Part shown: piece after piece, positions 45,069 through 57,397 of the stretch | Layout of the letters: every line of letters starts with the position of its first letter | Position numbering within the stretch: position 1 is the stretch's first letter | DNA from: Dyella sp. S184 | Lineage (GTDB): Bacteria > Pseudomonadota > Gammaproteobacteria > Xanthomonadales > Rhodanobacteraceae | NCBI RefSeq assembly: GCF_009766065.1 | Contig: NZ_LMUE01000009.1 | Location: 666,282-730,281, forward strand | Reading direction: 5' to 3' | Length of the DNA: 64,000 nucleotides | Translations under genes and position numbers: made by a program | The notes under the pieces: generated by a model | Seen by the model: the letters and a program-made list of their open reading frames with translations, nothing else | Databases searched by the model: none | Told to the model about the DNA's origin: nothing

Positions 45069-45806
45069 ATGCCCGAGCTCTCCACACCAGCCAGCCCATT
45101 GCATATCGCGGTATTGGAAGACGACACGGAGCTGCGCGAGGCGATCCTGTTACCTGGTTTGCGTGATTACGGTTTCACGGTCAGCGGCGCCGGCACCTCC
45201 GCTGAACTGTATCGCCTGATGCTCAGCCAACGCTTCGATATCGTCACCCTGGATATCGGGCTGCCCGATGAGAGCGGCCTTACTGTGGCGCGTCATCTGC
45301 GCGAATTGTCCGCCAGGCTCGGCATCATCATGCTCACCGGCAATCAGGACAAACACGATCACCTGCATGCGCTTGGCGCAGGCGCAGATGCGTATCTGTC
45401 CAAACCCGTGGATATAGACGTACTAGCAGCCACATTGCACAGTCTGGCACGACGACTGGCAGAAAAATCGACGGGCTCGGTACAGCCACACGTGGCCAAC
45501 CAGCAAACGCCAAGGCATTGGCGACTGGAAACGGACGGCTGGTGCCTGGTGTCTCCCAACGCTGTCGTCCTGGCCCTTACCGCACCCGAACGCTGTCTAC
45601 TCAGTGTGCTGATCAGTGCCCAAGACGCACCAGTGTCGCGCGAAACCCTGATCGCAGCACTATCCGACAATGTGTATGACTTCGATCCGCATCGTCTCGA
45701 AATGCTGGTCTACCGATTGCGGCGCAAGGCCATCGATGCCGCAGCTGGCAATCTGCCGCTACTTACTTCACGCGGTGCAGGTTATCTGTTTGTCCGCGGT
45801 GAATAA
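45069..45806 (+). CDS. OmpR-type two-component response regulator
   Basis: A 245-aa regulator. The receiver domain has acidic residues D18/D19, phosphoacceptor D62 in IVTLDIGLPDESG, the Thr in MLTGN and the Lys in LSKPVD. The C-terminal winged helix (ALTAPERCLLSVLI...RLEMLVYRLRRKA) binds DNA. It is convergent with the histidine kinase gene 45 bp away, which is the obvious partner. The target genes are unknown. Confidence 0.92.
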   Translation: MPELSTPASPLHIAVLEDDTELREAILLPGLRDYGFTVSGAGTSAELYRLMLSQRFDIVTLDIGLPDESGLTVARHLRELSARLGIIMLTGNQDKHDHLHALGAGADAYLSKPVDIDVLAATLHSLARRLAEKSTGSVQPHVANQQTPRHWRLETDGWCLVSPNAVVLALTAPERCLLSVLISAQDAPVSRETLIAALSDNVYDFDPHRLEMLVYRLRRKAIDAAAGNLPLLTSRGAGYLFVRGE

Positions 45807-45851
45807 CCTGCGCGGCATGGGTGTGCAAGACCTGGATGTCCGAGCCCGCGG

Positions 45852-47225
45852 TCAGGCCGAAAGCAGCGGCAACCGGATTTGAAAGGTCGTACCTTGGCCC
45901 GGCGAACTCATCACTGAGATACTGCCGCCCGCAGTCTTCAGCATGTCCTGCACCACGGCAAGGCCAAGTCCTGTGCCTTGCCCCGATGGCTTGGTGGTGT
46001 AGAACGGTTCGAATACATGTTTTTGCACCGACTCCGGCATACCGTCACCGCTATCTGCCAGCGTCACTTCCAGTTCCCCCGCGCCAAATGCCGGCTGCGC
46101 GCTGACTTTGAAATGGCCCCCTTCGGGCATCGCATCACGCGCATTCGCGGCGATGTTGAGCATCATCAATTCGAACTGCCCACGATCCAGGCAAACCGGC
46201 AAGCGGATCTGGTCGATATCCATCTGGAATCTGGTATTGGAGTCGAACAACTGTCGGAGCATCGGCTGCATCTCGCGCAGCACCTGCCCGGCATCGAATA
46301 CTTCCGGGTGCGCCACATCCTGCCGACTGAAATTGAGCAGTTTGCGGCTGATCGCCAACGCGCGCCGGGACGCCAATTCAACCCCTTCCAGCGCGCCCAG
46401 CAGTGCAGGCGCACCCTGATCGGCCAATCGTTCGCGGCGCATCGCGTAACCAAGCACCACGTTCAGCACGTTGTTGAAATCGTGAGCAATGCCGCTGGCG
46501 ATGCGCCCGACTGCCTCCATCTTCTGGGCATGGATGAGCTGATCCTGTACGCGCTCACGCTCGACCATCTCGTGTTCGAGCAGCACATTGGCCTGCACCA
46601 ACTGACGCGCATGCTCCTTGGATTCAGCGAGCGTCTCGCGCAAGGCAGCCACGGTGCGATCAAGCAATACGGTGGTCACCAGATAGCCCAGCGACTTGTT
46701 AGTCAGCAGCAAAAGTGTATCGGACGTCCTCGCCTGACGCGTGGCGGCGTACAGGATGTCAGTCAACGCGCCGCATGCGTTGACCATGACCAAGGCCAAA
46801 AAAACGGCCCAGAGCATCCGACGCCCCAAGACCAACCCGGCCAGGCCGATCATCAGCAGTGGATACAAGTCGTCATATGAAAGTCGCGTTATGCCGAACG
46901 CGGCGTACGTAAGCGCCAATGAAATCAGCGAAACCCAGATGTAGGCACTGACCGCAAGCCGAAATCGCCCATGGCGGATCCAGTAAAGGCTAAAGGCAAT
47001 ACAGGCCAGCACGAACACGTCAGTCGACAGGTCCACGACAATCGCAAACAGGGGTATCTGCTTGTAAAGCCCCTGATTCAGGTACACCCATGGGGTATTC
47101 ACCAGCAACTCGCCACCAATGCAGATCAGCAGCAACTGCACGACCGGCGCATTGCGCCGATCCAGCGCATCATCGATGGGCACCCGTTGCAGCCACTCGG
47201 CCACCGAACGCAAGGACAGTCTCAC
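45852..47225 (-). CDS. Membrane sensor histidine kinase
   Basis: A 457-aa kinase starting with GTG. The first 190 residues contain about six membrane helices (VQLLLICIGGELLV ... AVFLALVMVNACGALT) with no large extracellular loop, so it senses in or at the membrane. A coiled-coil leads to the HisKA domain, with the phosphorylated His in GIASGIAHDFNN (near residue 245). The HATPase has N (NIAANARDAM), DSGDGMP, and GTGLGLAVVQ. It probably phosphorylates the convergent response regulator. Confidence 0.92.
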   Translation of the reverse strand: MRLSLRSVAEWLQRVPIDDALDRRNAPVVQLLLICIGGELLVNTPWVYLNQGLYKQIPLFAIVVDLSTDVFVLACIAFSLYWIRHGRFRLAVSAYIWVSLISLALTYAAFGITRLSYDDLYPLLMIGLAGLVLGRRMLWAVFLALVMVNACGALTDILYAATRQARTSDTLLLLTNKSLGYLVTTVLLDRTVAALRETLAESKEHARQLVQANVLLEHEMVERERVQDQLIHAQKMEAVGRIASGIAHDFNNVLNVVLGYAMRRERLADQGAPALLGALEGVELASRRALAISRKLLNFSRQDVAHPEVFDAGQVLREMQPMLRQLFDSNTRFQMDIDQIRLPVCLDRGQFELMMLNIAANARDAMPEGGHFKVSAQPAFGAGELEVTLADSGDGMPESVQKHVFEPFYTTKPSGQGTGLGLAVVQDMLKTAGGSISVMSSPGQGTTFQIRLPLLSA

Positions 47226-47667
47226 AAGGTCGACACTCCGAAAGCCCTGAGTCTTGCCGATTTGTACGCCGCCATGGCGCGCGTGAGCAAGCGTTAGTTT
47301 CCGTTAGCAAGCGTGCGTGACACATGGGACCGACGTGCTCAATGCTGCCCATCGGTTGTCGCGATACGGAAATCGATTCGCGGGCAGCACCGACGGGAGG
47401 GGCGCCGGAGTCCACGCAGCCATCGGCAACTATCCCAAGGTACTGGTCGACCACTTCGGTACTCGGGCTGGTGGCCAGGATTGGGCAGCACGAGTGGGGC
47501 CATGCCGACGATTCTCAAAATAAATCCGGATCCCGCTCGACGCCAGGAGAGTCCGTTGCCGCACGGAATGGGCAGGGGCCATGTTCGGCACACGCTTGAC
47601 GCTTGCAAGCAGCTATCGGCCGATGTCGCCATCAATTTTTGACCAACTTATTCAATGGGGTTTCATC
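47226..47667. other. Intergenic region between the kinase and the S53 peptidase
   Basis: 442 bp between divergent genes, expected to hold both promoters. A short imperfect repeat of GCAAGCGTTAG/GTTAGCAAGCG occurs near 47286-47313. No gene or terminator was recognised. Confidence 0.35.
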
Positions 47668-49998
47668 ATGAAACAAAGGCATCTCATTCTTAGTGCGTCC
47701 ATCGCTGCGGCGCTGGCCGTCACACCCGGCATTCTGCTTGCCACTTCCGAAAACGCAGCACTTTCCGGCATCAACACTACCGAAGCGCCGAGGGTTACCC
47801 AAGCCGTCAACAGCAGCCACCTGTTCACCATTCCGAAGACGCATCTGGACTTCGTAGGCAAGGGCAAGACGACATCGAGCGTTGCGCTGGCCGGCACAAC
47901 CACCATGAAGCACCTGCAGTTGGTACTCAAGCCCAGTGCTGCGCGTCAGACGGCAATGGAGTCGCTGATTGCCAACCAGCACAACCCCAAGTCTGCCCAG
48001 TTCCAGAAATGGCTGACGCCGGAGCAGTTCGGCAAACAGTTCGGCGTGGTGGATGACGACATCGCGGCTGTGACATCGTGGCTTGCCTCCCAAGGCTTCA
48101 CCATCAACAACGTATACCCAAACAAGACGCAGATCGATTTCAGTGGTACCGCGGCACAAGTGAATCAGGCGTTCCATATACAAGAAGCTGTCTACACAAT
48201 CGGCACGGAAAAGCATCTGGCGAACGCCAGCGACATCAGTGTTCCAGCTGCACTGCAATTGGTGGTGGCGGGCGTGATGGGCTTGAATGACTTTCACCCG
48301 ACAGCGTTGGTGAAAAAGCCCGAGATTGCCCAGTGGAATGCGGGGAAGAAGGGCTTCGTGTCCGAGTCCAAGCCGGCCTCGGGTTCGAAAGTGATCAGTC
48401 AGGCCCTTAACTTCAATAGCACCGAGCGTGGTCTGGTACCCAATGATCTGGCAACGATGTATGGCATCAGGACCATCCGGGCCAACGGTGTAACCGGCAA
48501 GGGAATTACCATTGCCGTGGTCGAAGACAATGACATGGTGCCAAGCGATTGGACCAACTTCACAAGCACCTTCAATCTTGCTCAATACGGCGGCACGTTC
48601 CAGCAAATCAATCCGGCCCCGACATCCGGCACGAGCAATTGCGTAGATCCAAGCACGAATTTTCTTGGTGAACCCAATGACGACGGAGAGACCTTGCTGG
48701 ATGCCGAATGGGCTACCGCGATCGCCCCTGGGGCAAACATCGTTGTCGCCAGCTGCGCTGATGACGGCCCCAACTACTATCCCCTCACCAGCAACATCTT
48801 CGGCGGCGTCTTCATCGCGGCAACCAACCTGATCAATGGCACCAGCCGCCCGGACATCATCAGCGCCAGCTACGGGTTGGGCGAACTCTTCACGGATAGC
48901 GCCAGCAAAACGGCGATCGACCTGATGTGGGCTCAGGCTGACGCAGAGGGTATTTCAGTATTTGTATCAACCGGCGACTCCGGCTCCAATCCGAGTTTCA
49001 ACGGGAACATCATCCAAACCCAGGGCGTCGACGCCAATGCGCTCGGTACGTCACCGCATGACACGGGTGTGGGCGGTACTGATACAGCGGATATTCTCGA
49101 TGGCACGACCAGCCAGTATTTTGCCCCTACACCAAGTGTTGTTGGCGGTTCGGCGCTGTCTTATGTACCAGAGATTCCATGGAATGAATCCTGCGCCAAC
49201 GGTGTTGCCGCAACGGCTTTCGGCTTCACGAGTGCCCTTTCCTTCTGCCAGGAATATCTGAAATTGGATCCTGATGGCTGGAATGTCACCTCCGAAGCAG
49301 GTAGCGGAGGCCCGTCCTCGACAGATGCCAAACCGGTATGGCAGCAGCAGGTATTCAACGCTGCAAAGGATCATTCACGCGATCTCCCCGACGTAGCGCT
49401 GTTTGCCGCGTCCTATGGCGGATACACTTGGGTGATAACTTGCACGAATGCCAACCCCTGCACTCCGGGGTTCACTACTCCGATGGCATTGAGCGGTGGC
49501 ACTTCGCTGGCTTCGCCGATGTTCGCCGGCATCCAGGCACTCATCGATCAGGGGCTGGCCGCACGCGGATTGTCACAGGATCAGGGCAATGCAGCACCGA
49601 CGCTGTATGCGCTGGCGGCTGACGAATACGGCGGCGCTACCGGTCCGACGCCCGCCAGCCTGGCCGTGTGCAATGCGAACAATGGTGCTACTGGCACGGC
49701 CAATTGCGTGTTCCACAATGTCACTCGAGGATCGATTTCGACCCAGTGCATCGAGATTTTTGGCGAAACTACTCCTGATTGCTATTTCTACGGGCAGAGC
49801 AATAGCTATCTGGCATTACTTGGAGTTGCGCAACTGGGCATGACCACCAGTAATGCTTCACCAACCTCATATGGGGTAAGTAACAAAGCCTACGGTGCCC
49901 AACCGGGCTGGAGCTTCGCCTCGGGCCTGGGTTCGGTGAATGCCACGAACTTGTTGATCGCGTGGCGAGCCTTCGACCATGCGCCGCCTGCTCCTTGA
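47668..49998 (+). CDS. Secreted S53 family serine peptidase (sedolisin/pro-kumamolisin)
   Basis: A 776-aa preproenzyme. Signal peptide residues 1-26. The activation prodomain (about 50-200, LKPSAARQTAMESL...TPEQFGKQFG) is of the pro-kumamolisin type. The catalytic domain has the Glu/Asp pair in GETLLDAEWATAIAPGA, the oxyanion Asp in VFVSTGDSG and the nucleophile in SGGTSLASPMFAG. The C-terminal calcium-site region is present but short. Sedolisins are acid-active secreted peptidases. In this order they serve nutrient gain or competition. Confidence 0.93.
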   Translation: MKQRHLILSASIAAALAVTPGILLATSENAALSGINTTEAPRVTQAVNSSHLFTIPKTHLDFVGKGKTTSSVALAGTTTMKHLQLVLKPSAARQTAMESLIANQHNPKSAQFQKWLTPEQFGKQFGVVDDDIAAVTSWLASQGFTINNVYPNKTQIDFSGTAAQVNQAFHIQEAVYTIGTEKHLANASDISVPAALQLVVAGVMGLNDFHPTALVKKPEIAQWNAGKKGFVSESKPASGSKVISQALNFNSTERGLVPNDLATMYGIRTIRANGVTGKGITIAVVEDNDMVPSDWTNFTSTFNLAQYGGTFQQINPAPTSGTSNCVDPSTNFLGEPNDDGETLLDAEWATAIAPGANIVVASCADDGPNYYPLTSNIFGGVFIAATNLINGTSRPDIISASYGLGELFTDSASKTAIDLMWAQADAEGISVFVSTGDSGSNPSFNGNIIQTQGVDANALGTSPHDTGVGGTDTADILDGTTSQYFAPTPSVVGGSALSYVPEIPWNESCANGVAATAFGFTSALSFCQEYLKLDPDGWNVTSEAGSGGPSSTDAKPVWQQQVFNAAKDHSRDLPDVALFAASYGGYTWVITCTNANPCTPGFTTPMALSGGTSLASPMFAGIQALIDQGLAARGLSQDQGNAAPTLYALAADEYGGATGPTPASLAVCNANNGATGTANCVFHNVTRGSISTQCIEIFGETTPDCYFYGQSNSYLALLGVAQLGMTTSNASPTSYGVSNKAYGAQPGWSFASGLGSVNATNLLIAWRAFDHAPPAP

Positions 49999-50134
49999 CC
50001 AAGACTGGTTTCTAATGAGCATTGAAGTTGGTCATTGAGTCGATTGCCTGGTGGCAAGATGCCACCAGGCTCCTTTTGAAGCGCATTCATCCATCAAGAC
50101 GTCGTTGGGCATATAGACGTCTATTTTCTTGCAA

Positions 50135-50674
50135 TCAGCCGGCCACGTCGGCCTGCTCCAGCGCCACGGCCACCGCATGGATTACCGCGGCGATGCGCGC
50201 AGCACTCTGAATCGGCTGCGCGGACAGGCCGTGCTTGCGCAAGGTCTTCTCGTGCGAATCAAGGCACATGCCGCAGCCGTTGACGGCCGACACGGCGAGC
50301 GAGGCCAGTTCGAAGTCGATCTTGTCGCCGCCGGGATTGGCCATCGCGTTCATGCGCAGGTTGGCGCGCAGCGTGCCGTACTCGGCATCGCCGACCAGGT
50401 GCACGAAACGGTAGTAGATGTTGTTCATGCCCATGATCGCGGCGGCGACGCGGGCACCATTCAATTCCTCGGCGCTGGCGTGCTGCGCGGCTTCTTCGTT
50501 GATCGCCGCGGTCAGCGGCTTGTAGCGCGAGGCAATCGCCGAGGCGAGCGCGATCACCGCAATCTGTTTCTGGGTAAGGCCAGGCGCACCACCCTCGGTC
50601 AATACGGACTCGAGGTTGAGGCGCAGGTCCTTGGCATAGTCGGGCAACTGGCTTTTCAGATCGGCAAGACTCAT
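50135..50674 (-). CDS. ahpD: Alkyl hydroperoxide reductase AhpD-like carboxymuconolactone-fold protein
   Basis: A 179-aa all-helical protein with the peroxidase motif GCGMCLDSHE (two cysteines plus His), as in AhpD. That protein reduces AhpC with help of a lipoyl carrier. ATG 50674 follows AAGG. It lies downstream of ahpC with a terminator in between, so part of the transcription from the ahpC promoter may reach it. Confidence 0.95.
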   Translation of the reverse strand: MSLADLKSQLPDYAKDLRLNLESVLTEGGAPGLTQKQIAVIALASAIASRYKPLTAAINEEAAQHASAEELNGARVAAAIMGMNNIYYRFVHLVGDAEYGTLRANLRMNAMANPGGDKIDFELASLAVSAVNGCGMCLDSHEKTLRKHGLSAQPIQSAARIAAVIHAVAVALEQADVAG

Positions 50675-50699
50675 GGGACACCTTCAATAAATTCGGGGC

Positions 50700-50737
50700 A
50701 AAAAAAACCGGCGACGAAGCGAACCTCGCCGCCGGTG
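50700..50737 (-). terminator. Rho-independent terminator after ahpC
   Basis: On the - strand, a GC-rich stem (ACCGGCGGCGAGG facing CGTCGCCGGT) is followed by eight T. It sits between ahpC and ahpD, so ahpD would be expressed by read-through or from its own promoter. Confidence 0.8.
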
Positions 50738-50809
50738 GGGTCACCCGCGCGTCAGCGGGGGGAGGGAGGAACTCCTGACGCGCGGGGTATTGCAAACGAA
50801 ACGCTGGAC

Positions 50810-51349
50810 TCAGGCGACCTTGAGGGTCTCTTCACCCTGGCTCCAGTTGCACGGGCACAGCTCGTCGGTCTGCAAGGCGTCGAGCACGCGCAGCACTTCC
50901 TGCGGGTTACGGCCGACCGAACCGTCGGTCACGTAGACGAAGCGGATGATGCCGTCCGGGTCGACCAGGAACGTCGCGCGCTGCGCCACGCCGTCGTCGG
51001 TCAGGATGCCCAGCGCATTGCTGAGGTCCTTCTTGATGTCGGCCAGCATCGGGAACTTCAGGTCGCGCAGGTCCTTGTGGTCCTTGCGCCAGGCCAGATG
51101 CACGAACTCGCTGTCGGTGCTGGCGGCCAGCACCTGGGTGTCACGGTCGGCGAACTGGCTGTTCACGTCGCTGAAACCCTTGATCTCGGTCGGGCAGACG
51201 AAGGTGAAGTCCTTCGGGTAGAAGAACACGCACAGCCACTTGCCCATGTAGGTGTTGTTGTCGATGTTCTGGAATGCGTTGTCCAGGCTCTCGATCGAGA
51301 CGGTGGCCGGGACGTTGAACTGGGGGAACTTGTCGCCAATGCTCAGCAT
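50810..51349 (-). CDS. ahpC: Alkyl hydroperoxide reductase subunit C (2-Cys peroxiredoxin)
   Basis: A 179-aa peroxiredoxin. ATG 51349 (MLSIGDKFPQF) follows AAAGG. The peroxidatic Cys is in PKDFTFVCPTEI. The resolving Cys is in ELCPCNW, near the C-terminus, followed by the SQGEETLKV tail. Reduces hydrogen peroxide and organic peroxides. The operator at 51444-51480 in the divergent region with oxyR shows OxyR control. Confidence 0.97.
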   Translation of the reverse strand: MLSIGDKFPQFNVPATVSIESLDNAFQNIDNNTYMGKWLCVFFYPKDFTFVCPTEIKGFSDVNSQFADRDTQVLAASTDSEFVHLAWRKDHKDLRDLKFPMLADIKKDLSNALGILTDDGVAQRATFLVDPDGIIRFVYVTDGSVGRNPQEVLRVLDALQTDELCPCNWSQGEETLKVA

Positions 51350-51443
51350 GTAGTTAGCCTTTGGTGGTGGATTCGGGGGATAAGAGACGCCTTGCAGCAG
51401 GTGCCTTGGCGAACAAGATAGCTGCCGCGCTTGCATTGTTCAA

Positions 51444-51480
51444 ATTGATTGTTACCATCGCAATCATAGGTTGAGCCTAT
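51444..51480. promoter_or_regulatory. OxyR operator between ahpC and oxyR
   Basis: The + strand reads ATTG-N7-CCAT-N7-ATAG-N7-CTAT. The complement is ATAG-N7-CTAT-N7-ATGG-N7-CAAT, so 14 of 16 fixed positions match the OxyR consensus ATAG-N7-CTAT-N7-ATAG-N7-CTAT with exact spacing. It lies 95 bp upstream of ahpC and 20 bp upstream of the oxyR start at 51500, so it can serve both. Confidence 0.88.
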
Positions 51481-51499
51481 GGCCTGGATGAGGCATACG

Positions 51500-52471
51500 A
51501 TGAACCTGCGCGATCTGCAGTATCTGGTGGCACTGGCCGAGCATCGGCACTTCGGCCACGCCGCGGATGCCTGCTTCGTCAGCCAGCCGACACTGTCTAC
51601 CCAGATCAAGAAACTGGAGGACGAGCTCGGCGTGCCGCTGGTCGAACGCACACCGCGCAAGGTGCTGCTCACCGAAGTCGGCCGCGACATCGCCATCCGC
51701 GCACGCGACGTGCTCAACGAGATCGAGCAGATCCGCGGCGTAGCCCGGCGCACGCTCGACCCGGAATCCGGCACGGTGCGGCTGGGCATTTTCCCGACCC
51801 TGGGCCCCTATCTGTTGCCGCACGTATTGCCGCTGGTACGCACGGCGTTTCCACGACTGGAGCTGTTGCTGGTCGAGGAGAAGACCGAGGCGGTATTGCG
51901 CATGCTGCGTGAAGGCAAGCTGGACGCCGGCATCCTCGCCCTACCGCTGCATGAGGACAGCCTGCACAGCGAGTTCCTGTTCGAGGAACCGTTCCTGCTG
52001 GCGGTATCGGGCGAGCACCCGCTGGCACACAAGCAGAGCCAGCTGAAGCTCGCCGACCTGTCCAACCAGAACCTGCTGCTGCTGGAAGACGGCCACTGCC
52101 TGCGCGATCAGGCGCTGGAGGTCTGCCACATGGTGGGCGCCGGCGAGCACAGCGGCTTCCGTGCCACCAGCCTGGAGACGTTGCGGCAGATGGTGGCGGC
52201 GAATGTCGGCATCACCCTGCTGCCGGTCACCGCGGTGAAGCCGCCGGTGGCGCCGTTGGAGAACCTGCACCTGATCGAGTTCAAGGGTCGCCCACCCAGC
52301 CGGCATGTGGCCATGGTCTGGCGCAAGAGTTCGGCCATGGATGCGTTCCTGAAGCACCTTGCAGAGATCTTCCGGCAATTGCCCGCCGACCTGCTCAACC
52401 CGCACACGGCCGCAACGGCGGTGGCCGCCGCGGCAGCCTCCGCGAAAACGCGCACGCCCGCACGCCGATAG
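51500..52471 (+). CDS. oxyR: Peroxide-sensing LysR regulator OxyR
   Basis: A 323-aa regulator. The HTH is MNLRDLQYLVALAEHRHFGHAADACFVSQPTLSTQ. The redox pair is in CLRDQALEVC, nine residues apart as in E. coli OxyR C199/C208. The start at 51500 is preferred over 51479, because GAGG lies six bases before it and the earlier ATG is inside the operator. The C-terminus has an alanine-rich extension (TAATAVAAAAASAKT). Controls ahpC and probably katG. Confidence 0.95.
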   Translation: MNLRDLQYLVALAEHRHFGHAADACFVSQPTLSTQIKKLEDELGVPLVERTPRKVLLTEVGRDIAIRARDVLNEIEQIRGVARRTLDPESGTVRLGIFPTLGPYLLPHVLPLVRTAFPRLELLLVEEKTEAVLRMLREGKLDAGILALPLHEDSLHSEFLFEEPFLLAVSGEHPLAHKQSQLKLADLSNQNLLLLEDGHCLRDQALEVCHMVGAGEHSGFRATSLETLRQMVAANVGITLLPVTAVKPPVAPLENLHLIEFKGRPPSRHVAMVWRKSSAMDAFLKHLAEIFRQLPADLLNPHTAATAVAAAAASAKTRTPARR

Positions 52472-52553
52472 TCCAGCCGAAGTCGAAGTTATCGTTCCAT
52501 CGACTTCATGGCGTGACAGGCGCATACCACGGTTCAGTCGCCGACATCTGCCC

Positions 52554-52596
52554 AAGCTCGATCCGGCATCGGGTGATCCCGAGCCGGATCGAGCTT
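52554..52596. terminator. Hairpin between convergent oxyR and katG
   Basis: Stem AAGCTCGATCCGGC with exact complement at 52583-52596. After a one-base bulge it continues with TCGGG/CCCGA and a four-base loop. No T-run follows in either direction, so it may work as a bidirectional 3'-end hairpin. Confidence 0.6.
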
Positions 52597-52632
52597 GCTC
52601 GACACAAGACCTTCAAGGTCTATGCAGCGAGA

Positions 52633-55373
<2,741 letters not shown>

Positions 55374-55979
55374 ATGAGCATGCGCAAACTATGGATCGGC
55401 GTCGCCCTGCTGCTGGTGCTGTGGGGCGGCACTTCGTGGTGGCAGCACCGTCCACTGCATCAACCACCGGGCGTGATTGCGCCGGATGAACCCGAGCAGG
55501 ACAACATCGAGGATGGCGCGAAGCTGCAACACGGCGACGTGACCCTCACCACCCGCGCCCGTTTCATCCTCACCGCGCGCGTGCTGTCGCGCGCCGATTA
55601 TTCCTGGGGCGCCGACGCCAAATTGATCCCCGAAGACCTCGCACTCGGCTGGGGCCGCATGTCCGACAGCGCAGTGCTGGCCAGCATCGACATCAGCCAG
55701 TCCGACCGTTTCTACTACTGGCACGTGAAACAGTTCCCGATCCCGCGCCGCGAGATCGAGACGCACAGCGCCAACATGCACATGATCCCCGCCGACGCTG
55801 GCGTGCTGCACGACCTTAAGGAAGTGCGCCCCGGCGAAGTCGTACATATCGAAGGCTTCCTCGTCGACGCCAGCCGCCCCGACGGCTGGCGCTGGAAAAC
55901 CTCGATGACCCGCGACGATGTGGGTCCGGGCGCGTGCGAGCTGGTTTATGTGGAGAGCCTTGGCATCGTCACACCGTAA
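55374..55979 (+). CDS. Membrane-anchored protein, unknown function
   Basis: A 201-aa protein with one N-terminal helix (about residues 6-22) and an extracytoplasmic domain. Conserved-looking islands: YSWGADAKLIPEDLALGWGRMSDS, FYYWHVKQFPIP, and HIEGFLVDA. These resemble a family of short proteins found in several Proteobacteria without an assigned role. The start could be 55374 or 55380. It is monocistronic. Confidence 0.75.
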   Translation: MSMRKLWIGVALLLVLWGGTSWWQHRPLHQPPGVIAPDEPEQDNIEDGAKLQHGDVTLTTRARFILTARVLSRADYSWGADAKLIPEDLALGWGRMSDSAVLASIDISQSDRFYYWHVKQFPIPRREIETHSANMHMIPADAGVLHDLKEVRPGEVVHIEGFLVDASRPDGWRWKTSMTRDDVGPGACELVYVESLGIVTP

Positions 55980-56194
55980 ATCCTGTTACACCCGCGGATT
56001 CACAGGCGTAACTCGGTTTACATCTACAAAGTGCCGAATGACAACGGAGCGCGGCTATTTGCGTAGCGCATCTGCAGTAATACAAAACGTTGCATAACAA
56101 GGAAATCCGCTGCTTGTACGAGGCGCGATCAAGACTACATACTCGATGCAATGCTCCGGATCCGGGGGGGCTACTTCACGTTAGTGCTCAAACC

Positions 56195-56764
56195 ATGCAG
56201 CCAAACAGCTGGAACTCACTAGAAATTGCCAAACTCGTAGCAGGGATTCTCACTCCGATTGCACTCGCAGTGCTTGGCATATACCTGCATCGACTTGCCA
56301 AGCGATTTGAGTATCTACAATGGCGCAACCAAAAGCTCACTGAAAAAAGATTATCGGTGTATGACTCTCTTGCTCCAAAACTCAACGATCTATTTTGCTA
56401 CTTCACATATGTCGGTGCGTGGCGAGACATGTCACCAACTTCCGTCGTAGGACTTAAGCGCTCAATAGACAAAGAGATCCATCTCGCCGCGCCGCTTTTC
56501 GGCAAAGACTTCTTCAAGGCGCTTATTGCGTTCCAAGATACTTGCTTTGAGACATTCACTGGCTGGGGGCGTGATGCTCGTCTCCGCACTGAATGTGAAC
56601 GTCGCCGCGAGTACTATTCTGGGGACTGGCAAGCTTCTTGGGATAGTCTTTTCAGTGAAAATGTGTCTAGTACTACGAGTATAAAGCTCGCGTATGCACA
56701 CGCTATGCAGGCATTCTCAAAAGATATTGGCGTTCACGAACAGGCTGGAGCAAGTGAGCGCTAA
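56195..56764 (+). CDS. Single-helix membrane protein, low GC, unknown
   Basis: A 189-aa protein with one membrane helix (about residues 12-30) and a cytoplasmic helical domain rich in charged and aromatic residues. GC content is clearly lower than in its neighbours. Its TAA stop is followed by an attC-like left arm (see findings), and GTTAG lies 14 bases before the ATG, so it may be an orphan cassette. The 215 bp upstream (55980-56194) show nothing else. No family recognised. Confidence 0.7.
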   Translation: MQPNSWNSLEIAKLVAGILTPIALAVLGIYLHRLAKRFEYLQWRNQKLTEKRLSVYDSLAPKLNDLFCYFTYVGAWRDMSPTSVVGLKRSIDKEIHLAAPLFGKDFFKALIAFQDTCFETFTGWGRDARLRTECERRREYYSGDWQASWDSLFSENVSSTTSIKLAYAHAMQAFSKDIGVHEQAGASER

Positions 56765-56826
56765 CAGTTCCAAGCGGACGCTCTGAACTAACACTTCAGG
56801 AGTCGTCACGATGCCCAAGCCAAGCT

Positions 56827-57345
56827 TCAATAACGCAACAGGCTGTGCAGTTGTTGGCCCCCTGACCAACGATCTCGCCCGCGCAGCGCAAGCAATTCGA
56901 TGACCACACTGGCACCCATCAGCTCGCCACCAAGCTGCTCGACCAGCGCACGCGCCGCCGCCAACGTGCCGCCCGTGGCCAGCACGTCATCGACAAGCAA
57001 CACGCGTTCGCGGGGCCTCAACGCATCGCGTTGCGCTTCCAGCCGGTCACTGCCGTATTCGAGCTGATAGTCCACCGACACCACCGGCGGTGGCAGCTTG
57101 CCGGGTTTGCGCAGCGGCACGAAACCGGCGTGCAGTTTCTGCGCCAGTGCGGCGCCGAAGATGAAGCCGCGTGCCTCGATGCCGCACACGGCCTGCACGC
57201 CGCTGCCCTGCCACGGTTCGGCCAGCGCGTCGATGCAGCGGGCGAAGCCGCCGGCGTCGGCCAGCAGCGGGGTGACGTCGCGGAACATCACGCCGGGCGT
57301 GGGGAAATCGGGCACGGCGCGGATCAGGGCGGTGAGGTCTTGCAT
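56827..57345 (-). CDS. apt: Adenine phosphoribosyltransferase
   Basis: A 172-aa enzyme that makes AMP from adenine and PRPP (purine salvage). The PRPP-binding motif is VLLVDDVLATGGTL; GIEARGFIFGAALA and RKPGKLP are further family marks. ATG 57345 follows AAGGA, and longer in-frame starts lack homology. Stands alone. Confidence 0.96.
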   Translation of the reverse strand: MQDLTALIRAVPDFPTPGVMFRDVTPLLADAGGFARCIDALAEPWQGSGVQAVCGIEARGFIFGAALAQKLHAGFVPLRKPGKLPPPVVSVDYQLEYGSDRLEAQRDALRPRERVLLVDDVLATGGTLAAARALVEQLGGELMGASVVIELLALRGRDRWSGGQQLHSLLRY

Positions 57346-57397
57346 GGAGCTTCCTTGGAGGTGATGCGATCGCGGAACCGCGGTAGCTGACCTTAGT

